From positions 754 to 52,994 of the forward strand of contig JAUNDE010000010.1 of NCBI GenBank assembly GCA_030526265.1: a DNA stretch of 52,241 nucleotides. Direction: 5' to 3'. Position numbers and translations under genes: made by a program. Shown here piece by piece: positions 25,139 to 34,835 of the stretch; position 1 is the stretch's first letter; each line of letters starts with the position of its first letter. The stretch is from Eubacteriales bacterium. Lineage in GTDB: Bacteria; Bacillota; Clostridia; Lachnospirales; Lachnospiraceae. The notes under the pieces were generated by a model. It ran no database searches, had not been told where the DNA came from, and saw nothing but the letters and a program-made list of their open reading frames with translations.

Positions 25139-25425
25139 TTTTTCTCCCCTGCTTTCTATTTCATTTCATATTTACAAGTCTATCACAAACTGTTCTCCAA
25201 ATCATCTTAAGATTCTCTTTTTTCCTTTCTACCTCTCTAGAACAAAGAGTTCCGGACACTGACCTCCTCACATTGACAGACATCCGATTTTGCTCTATCA
25301 TTAACACTGTATTACTTTAATGTACGACGTTATTCAAATACAAAAACCACATGAAAAATCATCTCATTTCTTGATCTAAAAGAAAGACTGACCATCGTTT
25401 TTTGTGGTAGAAAGAGGTATCAATT

Positions 25426-26616
25426 ATGGCAAATTTAAACGAAAGAATGGTTTCTCTTGGCACACAGCGTTCTGTGATCCGTGAACTGTTTGAATTCGGT
25501 AAGGTTCGCGCTGCAGAGATCGGTGCAGAGAATGTGTTTGACTTTTCGATCGGAAATCCAAGTGTTCCATCTCCGGAGAAAGTCAATGAAACAGCCGTGC
25601 GTCTGATCAACGAAACAGATCCGATCATACTCCACGGCTACACAAGTGCTCAGGGTGATCTCGAAGTCAGAAAGCTGATCGCGGAATCCGTAAACAAACG
25701 CTTTGGTTCCCATGTCGGACCGGACAATTTCTATGTTTCCATCGGTGCAGCTGCCGCACTTTGCTGCTGCCTGAATGGTCTGTGCAATCCGACAGACGAA
25801 GTCATCGTATTTGCTCCTTATTTCCCGGAATACAAAGTATTCATCGAAGGTGCCGGCGCAAAGATGACACTCATCCCTGCAGATACAAAGAGCTTCCAGA
25901 TCGACTTTGAGAAATTCGAAGCTGCAATCAATGAAAATACGAAGGCTTTGATCGTCAACTCCCCAAACAACCCTTGTGGCGTTGTATATTCAAAAGAAAC
26001 GATCCAAAAGCTTTCCAGCATCTTAAAAGAGAAATCAAAGGAATACGGACATCCGATCTACATCATCTCCGATGAGCCATACCGCGAGATCGTATTTGAC
26101 GGAATCGAAGTACCGTATCTTCCGGATTATTATGACAACACACTCATCTGCTATTCATGGTCGAAATCCCTGTCTCTTCCGGGAGAACGTCTTGGATATG
26201 TCCTTGTACCAGATGAAGTGGAAGAACATGACCTTGTATATGCCGCAGTTGCAGGCGCAGGACGTTCACTTGGCTACGTCAATGCGCCAGGCCTTTTCCA
26301 GCGTGTATGTGCGGACTGTGCAGATCTGACAGCGGACATTTCGATCTACGAGACAAACCGAAATCTTCTGTATAACGGACTGAAAGAGCTCGGATTTGAT
26401 GTCGTGAAGCCGGATGGAACATTCTACATCTTCCCTCGCACACTCGAGGGTGATGACATTGCATTCTGTGAACGCGCAAAAGAATTTAACCTTCTGATCG
26501 TTCCGGGAACCGGATTTGGCTGTCCTGGTCATGCCCGTATCTCCTACTGTGTTCCTACAGAACGGATCGAGCGCTCTATGAAAGCATTTGCGAAGCTGGC
26601 AGAATCTTATAAATAA
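25426..26616 (+). CDS. PLP-dependent aminotransferase (class I/II)
   Basis: A 396-residue cytoplasmic fold-type I enzyme. The PLP lysine is Lys247 in SWSKSLSLPGERLGY, with Asp216 in SDEPYR pairing with the pyridine nitrogen and the NSPNNPCG block at 178-185. This is the aspartate/aromatic-type subgroup; length is normal. AGAGG precedes ATG 25426. Amino-acid preference cannot be read from sequence alone, and there are no pathway neighbours to help. Confidence 0.88.
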   Translation: MANLNERMVSLGTQRSVIRELFEFGKVRAAEIGAENVFDFSIGNPSVPSPEKVNETAVRLINETDPIILHGYTSAQGDLEVRKLIAESVNKRFGSHVGPDNFYVSIGAAAALCCCLNGLCNPTDEVIVFAPYFPEYKVFIEGAGAKMTLIPADTKSFQIDFEKFEAAINENTKALIVNSPNNPCGVVYSKETIQKLSSILKEKSKEYGHPIYIISDEPYREIVFDGIEVPYLPDYYDNTLICYSWSKSLSLPGERLGYVLVPDEVEEHDLVYAAVAGAGRSLGYVNAPGLFQRVCADCADLTADISIYETNRNLLYNGLKELGFDVVKPDGTFYIFPRTLEGDDIAFCERAKEFNLLIVPGTGFGCPGHARISYCVPTERIERSMKAFAKLAESYK

Positions 26617-26778
26617 GATTCCTGATGACGCCCCGAAATTGTTTACACAATTTTTATAATATATGTACAATTTATCCCTGTTTTTGTAGTATAATAATAG
26701 TAACGTCGATGATCTTATGATCGTAATATCGTAAAATTAATAAAAGGACTATATTGTATAAGAACAGGGGATGATTTT

Positions 26779-28386
26779 ATGAAACTCAGTTTTATTGGCG
26801 CCGCACACGAAGTGACCGGAAGTTGTCATCTTCTTCAGGCATGTGGTAAAAATATTCTCATCGACTGTGGTATGGAACAGGGACCTGATCTGTATGAAAA
26901 TCAGGAAATACCGGTAAATCCATCCGAAATTGATTTTATTTTACTGACACATGCACACATTGATCATTCAGGTAAGATCCCTCTTCTTTGTAAGAACGGA
27001 TTCAAAGGAGACATCGTCACGACATTTGCCACCTCAGATCTGTGTAATATCATGCTGCGAGACAGTGCTCACATTCAGGAATTTGAGGCGGAATGGAGAA
27101 ATCGAAAAGGCAGACGAAGCGGTCTTCCATTATACGAACCACTGTACACGATGGAGGATGCAGAAGCCGCAGTCAAACTTCTCTCTCCTTGTGACTATAA
27201 TCAGAAGATCACTCTGGCTGAAGGTATTGAGGTACGGTTTAATGATGTCGGCCACCTCCTCGGCTCAGCAAGTATTGAGATCTGGATCACCGAAGACGGC
27301 ATTTCGAAGAAGATCGTCTTCTCCGGTGATGTCGGCAACACCAATCAGCCGATCATCAAAGATCCGCAGCCGGTAAAAGAAGCTGACTATATCGTGATCG
27401 AATCTACATACGGCGATCGTACCCACGGGGATGATATCCCGGATTATGTTGGAGAATTTACACGGATTCTGTCTGAAACCTTTGACCGCGGAGGCAATGT
27501 TGTCATTCCTTCGTTCGCGGTAGGCCGTACTCAGGAAATTCTCTATTTCATCCGTGAGATTAAAGAGAAGAATCTGATCCCGGATCATCCGAATTTTGAA
27601 GTATACGTAGACAGCCCGCTGGCGATCGAAGCGACGAAAGTATTTCATAAAAATATTCAGTCCTGCTTTGACAACGATGCGATGGAACTGATCAGCAAAG
27701 GAATCAATCCGCTTCAGTTCCCGGGACTGAAAACTGCTGTTTCCAGCGAAGATTCCAAGATGATCAACTTTAACGAAAATCCGAAAGTGATCATCTCTGC
27801 TTCCGGAATGTGTGAAGCCGGTCGAATCCGTCATCATCTGAAGCACAATCTATGGAGAAAGGAATGTACGATCTGCTTCGTCGGATATCAGGCGGTCGGC
27901 ACAGTCGGACGCAAATTGATAGAAGGAGCAGACAGTGTGAAGCTTTTCGGAGAAACGATCGTAGTAAATGCAAAGATCGAATCACTAAAGGGCATCAGCG
28001 GTCATGCAGATATGAATGGTCTTCTCGCATGGCTAAAGGGATTTGAGACAAAGCCGGAGCGCATTATGGTCGTACACGGAGAAGATACTGTGACAGATCA
28101 CTTTGCAGAGCTTGCATCCGAGACGATCGGCTGTCCTGCTTTCGCACCTTACTCCGGCGGTTCGATTGACCTCGCTACGAATACGATCATCTCTCAGGGT
28201 ATTCCTGTTCCGAAGAAAGCGGCTGAGAAGCCTTCGAGAAGACGCGCGAACCTGGCATTTGACCGTGTCATCGCTGCGGCTAAGCGCCTGATGGATGTTG
28301 TACTCAAGAACGAAGGCCTTGCTAATAAAGATCTGGCGAAGTTCGAGACTCAGATCCAGAATCTTGCAGATAAGTGGGATCGATAA
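26779..28386 (+). CDS. Beta-CASP metallo-beta-lactamase fold nuclease
   Basis: A 535-residue protein with the metallo-beta-lactamase domain split by a beta-CASP insert, the architecture of RNA-processing nucleases related to CPSF-73. The zinc motif is THAHIDH (57-63, His58, His60, Asp62, His63), followed by VGHLLGSA, the VIPSFAVGR beta-CASP block, and ISASGMCEAGRI, then ISGHAD. A C-terminal 80-residue tail is Lys/Arg-rich. RNA as substrate is inferred from the family. Start ATG 26779 after AGGGGA. Single-gene unit, rightward. Confidence 0.9.
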   Translation: MKLSFIGAAHEVTGSCHLLQACGKNILIDCGMEQGPDLYENQEIPVNPSEIDFILLTHAHIDHSGKIPLLCKNGFKGDIVTTFATSDLCNIMLRDSAHIQEFEAEWRNRKGRRSGLPLYEPLYTMEDAEAAVKLLSPCDYNQKITLAEGIEVRFNDVGHLLGSASIEIWITEDGISKKIVFSGDVGNTNQPIIKDPQPVKEADYIVIESTYGDRTHGDDIPDYVGEFTRILSETFDRGGNVVIPSFAVGRTQEILYFIREIKEKNLIPDHPNFEVYVDSPLAIEATKVFHKNIQSCFDNDAMELISKGINPLQFPGLKTAVSSEDSKMINFNENPKVIISASGMCEAGRIRHHLKHNLWRKECTICFVGYQAVGTVGRKLIEGADSVKLFGETIVVNAKIESLKGISGHADMNGLLAWLKGFETKPERIMVVHGEDTVTDHFAELASETIGCPAFAPYSGGSIDLATNTIISQGIPVPKKAAEKPSRRRANLAFDRVIAAAKRLMDVVLKNEGLANKDLAKFETQIQNLADKWDR

Positions 28387-28544
28387 TATCCATTTGTGAA
28401 CGGTGCGATACGATTCAGAAACTTTTTCAATTATAAGATGATTTATTCAGCGTAACGCGCTATAATAAAAACAGGCTATAACGATGCATTCGGTAAATAC
28501 GTTGAATGACCGAAGCGTTACAGAAAGAAAGGAGTTACAATCAC

Positions 28545-28970
28545 ATGCTTGAAATTACATTTGACGAGAGTTTAGTAACCGGAAATGATACAATTGATAC
28601 ACAGCACAAAGAGCTGATCGACCGCATCGGCAATTTTGTCAGTGCATGTGAAAAAGGTGAAGGTAAGATCAAGGCAATTCAGATGCTTGATTATCTTGCA
28701 GATTACACAGAATTCCATTTTAATGCTGAAGAAAAGCTTCAGGAAAATGTGAATTATCCTGCTTTGAAAGAACATCAGGCAAAACACGAAGAGTTCAAAG
28801 GAAACTTACGCGAGCTTTATGAATTCTTCGAGGAAGTGGAAGGTCCTACAGATGAATTTGTAAAACAGGTAGAGATCAATGTTGTAAACTGGTTATTCAA
28901 CCACATCAAGACATTTGACCGTTCTGTTGCAGAATATATTTATATGAGAGAGAATCCTTCCCTCATCTAA
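28545..28970 (+). CDS. Bacteriohemerythrin
   Basis: A 141-residue four-helix protein that binds a di-iron centre for oxygen. The ligand set is visible in order: DTQHKEL (His21), FHFNAEEKL (His and Glu), YPALKEHQAKHEEF (two His) and NWLFNHIKTFDR (His and Asp). In anaerobes such proteins trap or sense oxygen. The start is ATG 28545, preceded by AAAGGAG at proper distance; the longer frame from 28506 has no ribosome site. A terminator follows, and the oxidative-stress regulator gene is next, so the surroundings share an oxygen-defence theme. Confidence 0.9.
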   Translation: MLEITFDESLVTGNDTIDTQHKELIDRIGNFVSACEKGEGKIKAIQMLDYLADYTEFHFNAEEKLQENVNYPALKEHQAKHEEFKGNLRELYEFFEEVEGPTDEFVKQVEINVVNWLFNHIKTFDRSVAEYIYMRENPSLI

Positions 28971-28992
28971 CAGACAAAACAAATCACAAAAA

Positions 28993-29036
28993 GGGCATCA
29001 AAAATCGTTATATCAATGATTTTTGAGGCCTTTTTT
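28993..29036 (+). terminator. Terminator after the hemerythrin gene
   Basis: TCAAAAATC (28998-29006) pairs with GATTTTTGA (29018-29026), with GGC/GCC outside and a run of six T after it. Confidence 0.8.
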
Positions 29037-29103
29037 ATTGTAATACTGAGTATCATTATTCCTTCGATCTCGCATTAATTATTCCTTCAATCTCCCATTT
29101 CTC

Positions 29104-29146
29104 TTGACAAACTCTCAAATAATATTTATAATTAGAATAATTCTAA
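29104..29146 (+). promoter_or_regulatory. perR promoter with a Per/Fur box
   Basis: TTGACA (29104-29109), 17 nt, TATAAT (29127-29132) is a full consensus promoter. The perfect palindrome TTAGAATAATTCTAA (29132-29146) overlaps the -10 and closely matches the Per box (TTATAATNATTATAA), so the adjacent regulator very likely represses itself here. Confidence 0.85.
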
Positions 29147-29163
29147 ATATAGGTGGTGATAGA

Positions 29164-29526
29164 ATGACAAAGTACGCGAAGCTGTTATTGGAATTAATAA
29201 ATCAGTCCGAAGAACACATGACAGCAGAACAGCTTTTTTTAGAACTGAAAAAAATAACTCCCTCCGTCGTGCAGGCAACCGTATATAATAATCTGAACAC
29301 GTTATGCCAGGAGGGACTGATACGGAAAATGTCTATAGAAGGTTCTCCTGATCGCTATGATAAAAACAGGAAACACGACCATCTTGTATGCAAAAAATGT
29401 GGCGCATTATCCGACAAATGTTTTGCAGATCTGACGAAGGATCTGGAAGATCAGCTGGGAGAAGGAATTATTGCATATGATTTAAAGGTATTCTATCTCT
29501 GTCCAAAATGTAGAGAAGAAAAATAA
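29164..29526 (+). CDS. perR: Fur-family peroxide regulator, PerR-like
   Basis: A 120-residue Fur-family repressor. An N-terminal winged helix (TAEQLFLELKKITPSVVQATVYNNLNTL-type) is followed by the metal domain with HDHLVCKKCG and YLCPKC, two CxxC pairs forming the structural zinc site. The neighbouring rubredoxin/rubrerythrin gene and the Per box over its promoter favour a peroxide sensor (PerR) over an iron or zinc sensor. ATG 29164 is preceded by AGGTGG; the frame upstream lies in the promoter. The next gene begins 15 bp on, so they form one operon. Confidence 0.85.
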   Translation: MTKYAKLLLELINQSEEHMTAEQLFLELKKITPSVVQATVYNNLNTLCQEGLIRKMSIEGSPDRYDKNRKHDHLVCKKCGALSDKCFADLTKDLEDQLGEGIIAYDLKVFYLCPKCREEK

Positions 29527-29541
29527 AAGGAGGTATTTATT

Positions 29542-31548
29542 ATGGTCTACAAATGCAGTATCTGTGGGTATGTATATGATGAGGAAAAAGAAGGTCATCC
29601 ATTTTCCGAATTGAAAGAATGCCCTGTCTGCAAACAGCCACCAGAAAGGTTTCAGGCAGCAGAAACCGACAAAAGCGCAGACACACAGCCTGAACCTGAG
29701 AAGAAGCCCGTTTCCATAAACGCCGAGGGTCTGGATTTAAGCTATCCGAAGGAAACGCGCAAAACAGACAGTAATTATCGTTACATGAAGGAAATCCATG
29801 AAATGGCTGTCACCGGAAAATCAGCGATCGAAGCAATGGGTACACAGATGAAGATGCCGGACTGGGACGATGTGCTTGTTCTGGGAGCACAATTAAATCC
29901 AATGCCTTTGGACGAACACGAGGAAGTGTCTTTGAAGACAGTGATCGGAAAACACGCGAAAAAGCCGATGGTTCTTGATATGCCTGTTTATATTTCACAT
30001 ATGTCCTTCGGCGCACTCTCCAAAGAAACAAAAATTGCGATGGCGAAAGGAAGTGCAGCGGCCGGAACAGCAATGTGCAGCGGCGAGGGAGGCATTCTCC
30101 CTGAAGAAAAAGCAGCAGCTTATAAGTATATCTTTGAATATGTACCAAATCTGTATAGCGTTACGGATGAAAATCTGAAAACGTCTGATGCCATTGAGAT
30201 TAAGATCGGTCAGGGAACCAAACCGGGAATGGGCGGCCACTTACCGGGTGGTAAAGTGACGCCGGAAATTGCAAAGATCAGAAACAAACCTCTTGGGCAG
30301 GATGTCATCAGCCCATCGAAATTCCCTGGAATCAACAGTGCGGACGATTTGCGAAATCTTGTAAGTGAACTGCGTACGCGAAGCGAAGGCAGACCTGTCG
30401 GTATCAAGATCGCCGCCGGGCGTATTGAGAGAGATCTGGCATTTTGCGTCTATGCCAGACCTGATTTCATTACCATTGACGGACGGGGCGGCGCAACTGG
30501 AGCATCCCCTGCTATTATAAGAGATTCCACCAGCGTTCCGACGATATATGCGCTCTATCGCGCGAGAAAATATCTTGATTCTGTTGGCTCAGATATCGAT
30601 CTGGTGATCACAGGAGGACTTCGTGTTTCTTCTGATTTTGCGAAAGCAATTGCTATGGGAGCAGATGCTGTTGCAGTGGCTTCAGCGGCTATGGTAGCGG
30701 CGGCCTGTCAGCAATATCGTATTTGCGGTACCGGAATGTGTCCGGTGGGTGTGGCTACACAGGATGAAAAGCTGCGCGAAAGATTACATATTGATACGGC
30801 AGCAAAGAGAATCGAAAACTACTTCAAATGCTCTGCGGAGGAATTGAAAACATTTGCAAGAATCACCGGCAATAAAGATATTCACGGTTTGTCCGTCGAT
30901 GATCTTTGCACGATCAGCGAGGAAATATCAGAACATACAAACATTGCACACGCGGGTGATATAAACCCAAATGTGTCATTAAATATGATCAGGGAGGAAG
31001 AAAACATGGGAATAACAAAATATGCAGGAACACAGACAGAAAAGAACCTTGAGGCAGCATTTGCAGGTGAATCACAGGCAAGAAATAAATACACCTATTT
31101 TGCCTCTGTAGCAAAGAAGGAAGGCTATGAACAGATCGCAGCTTTGTTCTTAAAAACAGCAGACAATGAAAAAGAGCATGCCAAGATGTGGTTTAAAGAA
31201 TTAAACGGAATCGGAGATACAAAGGAAAATCTTGCCTCAGCTGCTGAGGGCGAGAACTATGAGTGGACGGATATGTATGAGAATTTTGCCAAAACAGCTG
31301 AGGAGGAAGGATTCCCGGTACTCGCTGCGAAATTCAGACTTGTAGGCGCTATCGAGAAGCACCACGAGGAAAGATACCGTGCCTTACTCAAAAATGTGGA
31401 GACGGCATCTGTTTTTGAAAAGAGTGAAGTCAAGGTATGGGAATGCCGCAACTGTGGACACATCATTGTCGGAACAAGGGCACCTGAAGTTTGTCCTACC
31501 TGTAATCATCCGCAGAGCTATTTCGAAATTCACGAAGAAAATTACTAA
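29542..31548 (+). CDS. Rubredoxin / glutamate-synthase-like / rubrerythrin fusion
   Basis: A 668-residue three-part protein. Residues 1-40 are a rubredoxin with Cys5, Cys8, Cys27 and Cys30. About 70-470 is an FMN-binding glutamate-synthase-like barrel ([25 protein letters not shown]). From Met489 onward is a complete rubrerythrin: a four-helix di-iron domain with [12 protein letters not shown] and DNEKEHAKM, and a C-terminal rubredoxin-like knuckle (CRNCG, CPTC). The parts suggest electron flow from NAD(P)H or FMN through rubredoxin to peroxide reduction by the di-iron centre. Position behind PerR and its Per box supports an oxidative-stress role. AGGAGG precedes ATG 29542. Confidence 0.87.
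   Translation: MVYKCSICGYVYDEEKEGHPFSELKECPVCKQPPERFQAAETDKSADTQPEPEKKPVSINAEGLDLSYPKETRKTDSNYRYMKEIHEMAVTGKSAIEAMGTQMKMPDWDDVLVLGAQLNPMPLDEHEEVSLKTVIGKHAKKPMVLDMPVYISHMSFGALSKETKIAMAKGSAAAGTAMCSGEGGILPEEKAAAYKYIFEYVPNLYSVTDENLKTSDAIEIKIGQGTKPGMGGHLPGGKVTPEIAKIRNKPLGQDVISPSKFPGINSADDLRNLVSELRTRSEGRPVGIKIAAGRIERDLAFCVYARPDFITIDGRGGATGASPAIIRDSTSVPTIYALYRARKYLDSVGSDIDLVITGGLRVSSDFAKAIAMGADAVAVASAAMVAAACQQYRICGTGMCPVGVATQDEKLRERLHIDTAAKRIENYFKCSAEELKTFARITGNKDIHGLSVDDLCTISEEISEHTNIAHAGDINPNVSLNMIREEENMGITKYAGTQTEKNLEAAFAGESQARNKYTYFASVAKKEGYEQIAALFLKTADNEKEHAKMWFKELNGIGDTKENLASAAEGENYEWTDMYENFAKTAEEEGFPVLAAKFRLVGAIEKHHEERYRALLKNVETASVFEKSEVKVWECRNCGHIIVGTRAPEVCPTCNHPQSYFEIHEENY
31006..31548 (+). 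other. Possible internal start giving free rubrerythrin
   Basis: Inside the fusion, AGGGAGGAAGAAAAC stands directly before ATG 31006, a textbook ribosome site and spacing. Initiation here would give a 180-residue stand-alone rubrerythrin ([20 protein letters not shown]...), the usual family length. Either the fusion arose by losing a stop between two genes and kept the old start, or both forms are made. Confidence 0.5.
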
Positions 31549-31558
31549 TCCATTTTTA

Positions 31559-31583
31559 AAGGGGCTGCAAAAAGCAGCCCCTT
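31559..31583 (+). terminator. Terminator after the rubrerythrin fusion
   Basis: AAGGGGCTGC and GCAGCCCCTT form a perfect 10-bp stem with loop AAAAA, 11 bp after the stop. T-tract is weak. Confidence 0.75.
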
Positions 31584-31668
31584 ATCTCTATGGATCATCA
31601 GCCGATCCATATGCATGCATTCCAATCCGTTCCTTCTCCTCGTTTCGTTCATTTATTCCGACGCCGTA

Positions 31669-32556
31669 TCATACGCCTTCCAGCGTAAAAGGAGGAATAA
31701 AGCTTTCTTTCGCAGTCTTCCCCTCCTGAATAAACGCACAGTTTACCCCTGTATCGATCGCATAATTCACCAATTTGTCATATTCATAAGTCGTAACTCT
31801 CCGATTCAGTTCCGGATACATTTCTTTATCCAAAGACGGTAACGGCGTATACTGATTCATAAGGCTTAAATAGATCCTGTCTCCATACTTTCCATGCAGA
31901 TAGCGCACGATCTCCTGCGCTTCTTTCACTTTTCCCGGTAACAGTAGATGACGTACGATCACACCCTTTTTCATGAGTCCGGAAGGAGTAAATTCCGCTG
32001 CTCCAACCTGCCTGACCATCTCGTCAACGGCTGCTTTCGCGACCTTCGGATAATCAGATGCCAGAGAATACTTCCTTCCGCTCTCCTCTTCCCAGTATTT
32101 GAAATCCGGAAGATAGATGTCTACGTATCCCTGAAGCATTCGGAGCGATTCTATCGACTCATATCCACCGCAGTTATATACAATCGGCAAATGCAGTCCC
32201 TTTTCTCTGGCAAGATCAAGAGCCTCCACGATCTGAGGAACATAGTGAGATCCCGTTACCAGATTGATATTGTTCGCGCCCTTTTCCTGAAGCTCGATCA
32301 TGATCTCTGACAGTCGCATCACCGTGATCTCTTTGCCCACTTCACTTCTGGACAGCGTATGGTTCTGACAGTATACGCATCTTAAATTACATCCTGTAAA
32401 GAAAATCGTGCCGGAGCCTTCCCTCCCGGAAATACATGGTTCTTCCCACATGTGAAGCGCTGCTCTCGCAACACGGATCCGTTCTGTCTCGCCGCAGAAG
32501 CCTCTCTGCTTCCTGCGGTCAGCACCGCACTGACGCGGGCAAAGCATACATCCCAT
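31669..32556 (-). CDS. Radical SAM protein (pyruvate-formate-lyase-activating-like)
   Basis: A 295-residue cytoplasmic enzyme. An N-terminal Cys-rich segment (CMLCPRQCG, then GFCG) precedes the radical SAM CxxxCxxC motif GCNLRCVYCQN, which binds the [4Fe-4S] cluster. The TIM-barrel half follows with NLVTGSHYVPQI and IVYNCGGYES. The family is annotated as putative PFL-activating-enzyme homologues and in some genomes goes with AMMECR1-type proteins; none is seen here. ATG 32556 is chosen because GAGGAG lies 7 nt upstream; the TTG at 32574 has no site. The actual target is unknown. Confidence 0.85.
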   Translation of the reverse strand: MGCMLCPRQCGADRRKQRGFCGETERIRVARAALHMWEEPCISGREGSGTIFFTGCNLRCVYCQNHTLSRSEVGKEITVMRLSEIMIELQEKGANNINLVTGSHYVPQIVEALDLAREKGLHLPIVYNCGGYESIESLRMLQGYVDIYLPDFKYWEEESGRKYSLASDYPKVAKAAVDEMVRQVGAAEFTPSGLMKKGVIVRHLLLPGKVKEAQEIVRYLHGKYGDRIYLSLMNQYTPLPSLDKEMYPELNRRVTTYEYDKLVNYAIDTGVNCAFIQEGKTAKESFIPPFTLEGV

Positions 32557-32600
32557 TCTTTTACTCCTCTTCAAATGGAGCGGATGCAGCTCCGCTCCAC

Positions 32601-32702
32601 TTACTCTTCCATGTAGTCTCTGTAATCACTTTCATCTGCAAATAACATATATTTACCATCTACATATCCCATATAACCATTGTCTGTTGTATAACCCTTC
32701 AT
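32601..32702 (-). CDS. Small conserved-looking protein, 33 residues
   Basis: A 33-residue frame from ATG 32702 to TAA 32601, with AGGAGG placed 9 nt before the start. The product begins MKGYTTDNGYMGYVDGKYM and ends in an acidic tail (ESDYRDYMEE); it is rich in Tyr, Gly and Asp with no Cys. I have a memory of near-identical short proteins in other Lachnospiraceae, without a known function. It lies between two leftward genes. Confidence 0.7.
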   Translation of the reverse strand: MKGYTTDNGYMGYVDGKYMLFADESDYRDYMEE

Positions 32703-32762
32703 GCTTTTTTGCCTCCTGCATTGATTTTATGGTTATACTTTAACCCCAATGGTGTGCCATAA

Positions 32763-34835
32763 TTATTCCAGCATCATTTTTTCTGCGGTCGCATCATCAA
32801 CCCAGAAATATAATGTCTTATCTCCAACCGGCGTCTGACACGTAGCCTCCAGTGAATAATTTGAAGATAAACTATTCATGCAGATTCCGCCTATCTCTGT
32901 ATATACAAACTGATCTTTATAGCGTGCAATGATATCCGGATCTTCTATCACATTCGTTTTGGATTCTTCATAATCTTTGGAGTAGTCCGTCACGCGGACT
33001 TCTCTGATCTCATAATCCGAAATCGCTTTCACACCCACCCCGTGTTCTTCAAGATAGGCGATGGTCTTTTCAAATGACGGATAAATATAATATCGATCCT
33101 TCATATTACCCACATTCTCATTCCAGTAAGGATTGAATCCTTCACTGCACGTCACGTAGAATTCACTGTGAGGGATGCTGTTTCGAATCTCAGTGTAAGA
33201 TAATGCATCCAGTTCCTTCCGGTAGATCTCTATGAATTCTTCTTTCTCCTGGCTGCTTAGTTTCACAGTCTCATACTCAACGATATTGTCCCATTCGATT
33301 CTGCTGATCTTTGAAATGTCCGCAGTATACAGGGAGAAATAGTCATCTTTGAAATCTTCGTCTGCATAAAGCTGATTCAGTAATTCCATCGATTTGTTCT
33401 CATCGATCTGATATTTTCTTCGTTTCACCTGGCCGTTTTTCATATGATAGGCCGTCTCCATCGTTATGATCATATGCTCTTCGTCGTTCTCATCATAATC
33501 GACTTCCACCGTACTCACATCACGCGCAAGCGCCCCTGCGCCCACAGCATTGCTGTAAACGACGGCATTCTCCGTATCTTCCGTAACGACCGCGTCCCGG
33601 ACAAGGGCCAGTATCGTCTCGACCGATTCGTCTGAGACACCGTCCGGCTTCTCTCCCCAGAAGCAGTCCTGCCTGTTCTCCATATTGTCGAGAGTTACCT
33701 CGATCGATTTCACCGATTCTTTCGCCGGGATCCATTTATCATATCCGATCAGGTCAAAATAGAATACAGCAGTAATTCCAAAGGAGAACAGGAATGTTGC
33801 CGCAAGCTGCTTCTTATGTGCAAATACTGCACGAATACTGGACTGAAAGATCGTCTCGATCAGACCGTGGAACAGGAATACTCCGATCATGATTCCGATC
33901 ACATGCCAGATCATGGAGTTCTGCATCGATGTCTCGGAAAGAAACCATCCTGCATAAAGTGCCATCGGAATAACGATCAGAAAACGAATGACCGGATTGA
34001 ACTTCTCAAATGTCATTGCACGCCCCGCAGCTTCCGCAGGCCGTCTTTGAAACAGCAGATAGCTGATGATCCCGACGATTCCGATCCACAGAATAATTCC
34101 GACCAGATATTTGCCCGTTTCTGTTCCGGACAGCAGACCAAAGGAGAGACTGACTGGTGAAAAACAGTTGTACGCAAATGCATTTTCCCATTCATATGCA
34201 TAGGAGAATGTGTGGAAAAACTTGCCGGAATATGTCGGAATCAGATTTCGGATGACAAGCGGCATATAGACAGCAACTACACCATATGCAAGCAGCCCGA
34301 CATACCACTGGCCGGTCAGGGCGATCACAAGCACGGCTGTGACCCATGACGCTAGAAATACAAGCATCTGATATACGATTCCTTTTAAGATAAGCATCAC
34401 AAACGAGCGTGTCAGGTACCCGACGACTCCGAGAACAATTCCTTTCCCGAGCGCAAGAACCAGAACCGGAACAAAGAAGATCAACAGACTGCTAAAGCCA
34501 TTCATCTGATAGACCGTTCTCCTTTTGACCGGCAAAGCCCCGTAGAAATCAGACTGTATCTTCGAATGAAGAAATCCAAATCCCGCATAGGCAAATGCCA
34601 CTCCAAAGACAAGTGCCGCACCAATCTCGATCTCCGACGGCTCTATGGCATATTGCAGCATTTCCAGCATTTCGACGCGTGAAGTGATCGACTGATAATC
34701 GATCAGTCTGTTCTGAATCTCAATAACAAACGCAAGAATCTGCATGAGACAGACAAACATCAGACACGATCCCACCGCCAGATATCGCTTCATATTCTCT
34801 CTACAAACCTTAGAAAATGAGATTTTTAATGTCAT
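32763..34835 (-). CDS. ABC transporter permease-type membrane protein
   Basis: A 690-residue protein with two parts. The N-terminal 380 residues form about ten membrane helices, with the early loop ALPVKRRTVYQMNG that is characteristic of ABC-2-like exporter permeases of the YtrC/BcrB-like kind. The C-terminal 310 residues (after a last helix, AVFYFDLIGYD) are a large soluble extracytoplasmic domain with repeated beta-like segments. GAGGTGG precedes ATG 34835; the start overlaps the ATPase gene by 26 bp. Together they form an exporter under a GntR regulator, similar to Ytr-type systems that answer cell-wall-active antibiotics; that role is inferred. Confidence 0.82.
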   Translation of the reverse strand: MTLKISFSKVCRENMKRYLAVGSCLMFVCLMQILAFVIEIQNRLIDYQSITSRVEMLEMLQYAIEPSEIEIGAALVFGVAFAYAGFGFLHSKIQSDFYGALPVKRRTVYQMNGFSSLLIFFVPVLVLALGKGIVLGVVGYLTRSFVMLILKGIVYQMLVFLASWVTAVLVIALTGQWYVGLLAYGVVAVYMPLVIRNLIPTYSGKFFHTFSYAYEWENAFAYNCFSPVSLSFGLLSGTETGKYLVGIILWIGIVGIISYLLFQRRPAEAAGRAMTFEKFNPVIRFLIVIPMALYAGWFLSETSMQNSMIWHVIGIMIGVFLFHGLIETIFQSSIRAVFAHKKQLAATFLFSFGITAVFYFDLIGYDKWIPAKESVKSIEVTLDNMENRQDCFWGEKPDGVSDESVETILALVRDAVVTEDTENAVVYSNAVGAGALARDVSTVEVDYDENDEEHMIITMETAYHMKNGQVKRRKYQIDENKSMELLNQLYADEDFKDDYFSLYTADISKISRIEWDNIVEYETVKLSSQEKEEFIEIYRKELDALSYTEIRNSIPHSEFYVTCSEGFNPYWNENVGNMKDRYYIYPSFEKTIAYLEEHGVGVKAISDYEIREVRVTDYSKDYEESKTNVIEDPDIIARYKDQFVYTEIGGICMNSLSSNYSLEATCQTPVGDKTLYFWVDDATAEKMMLE

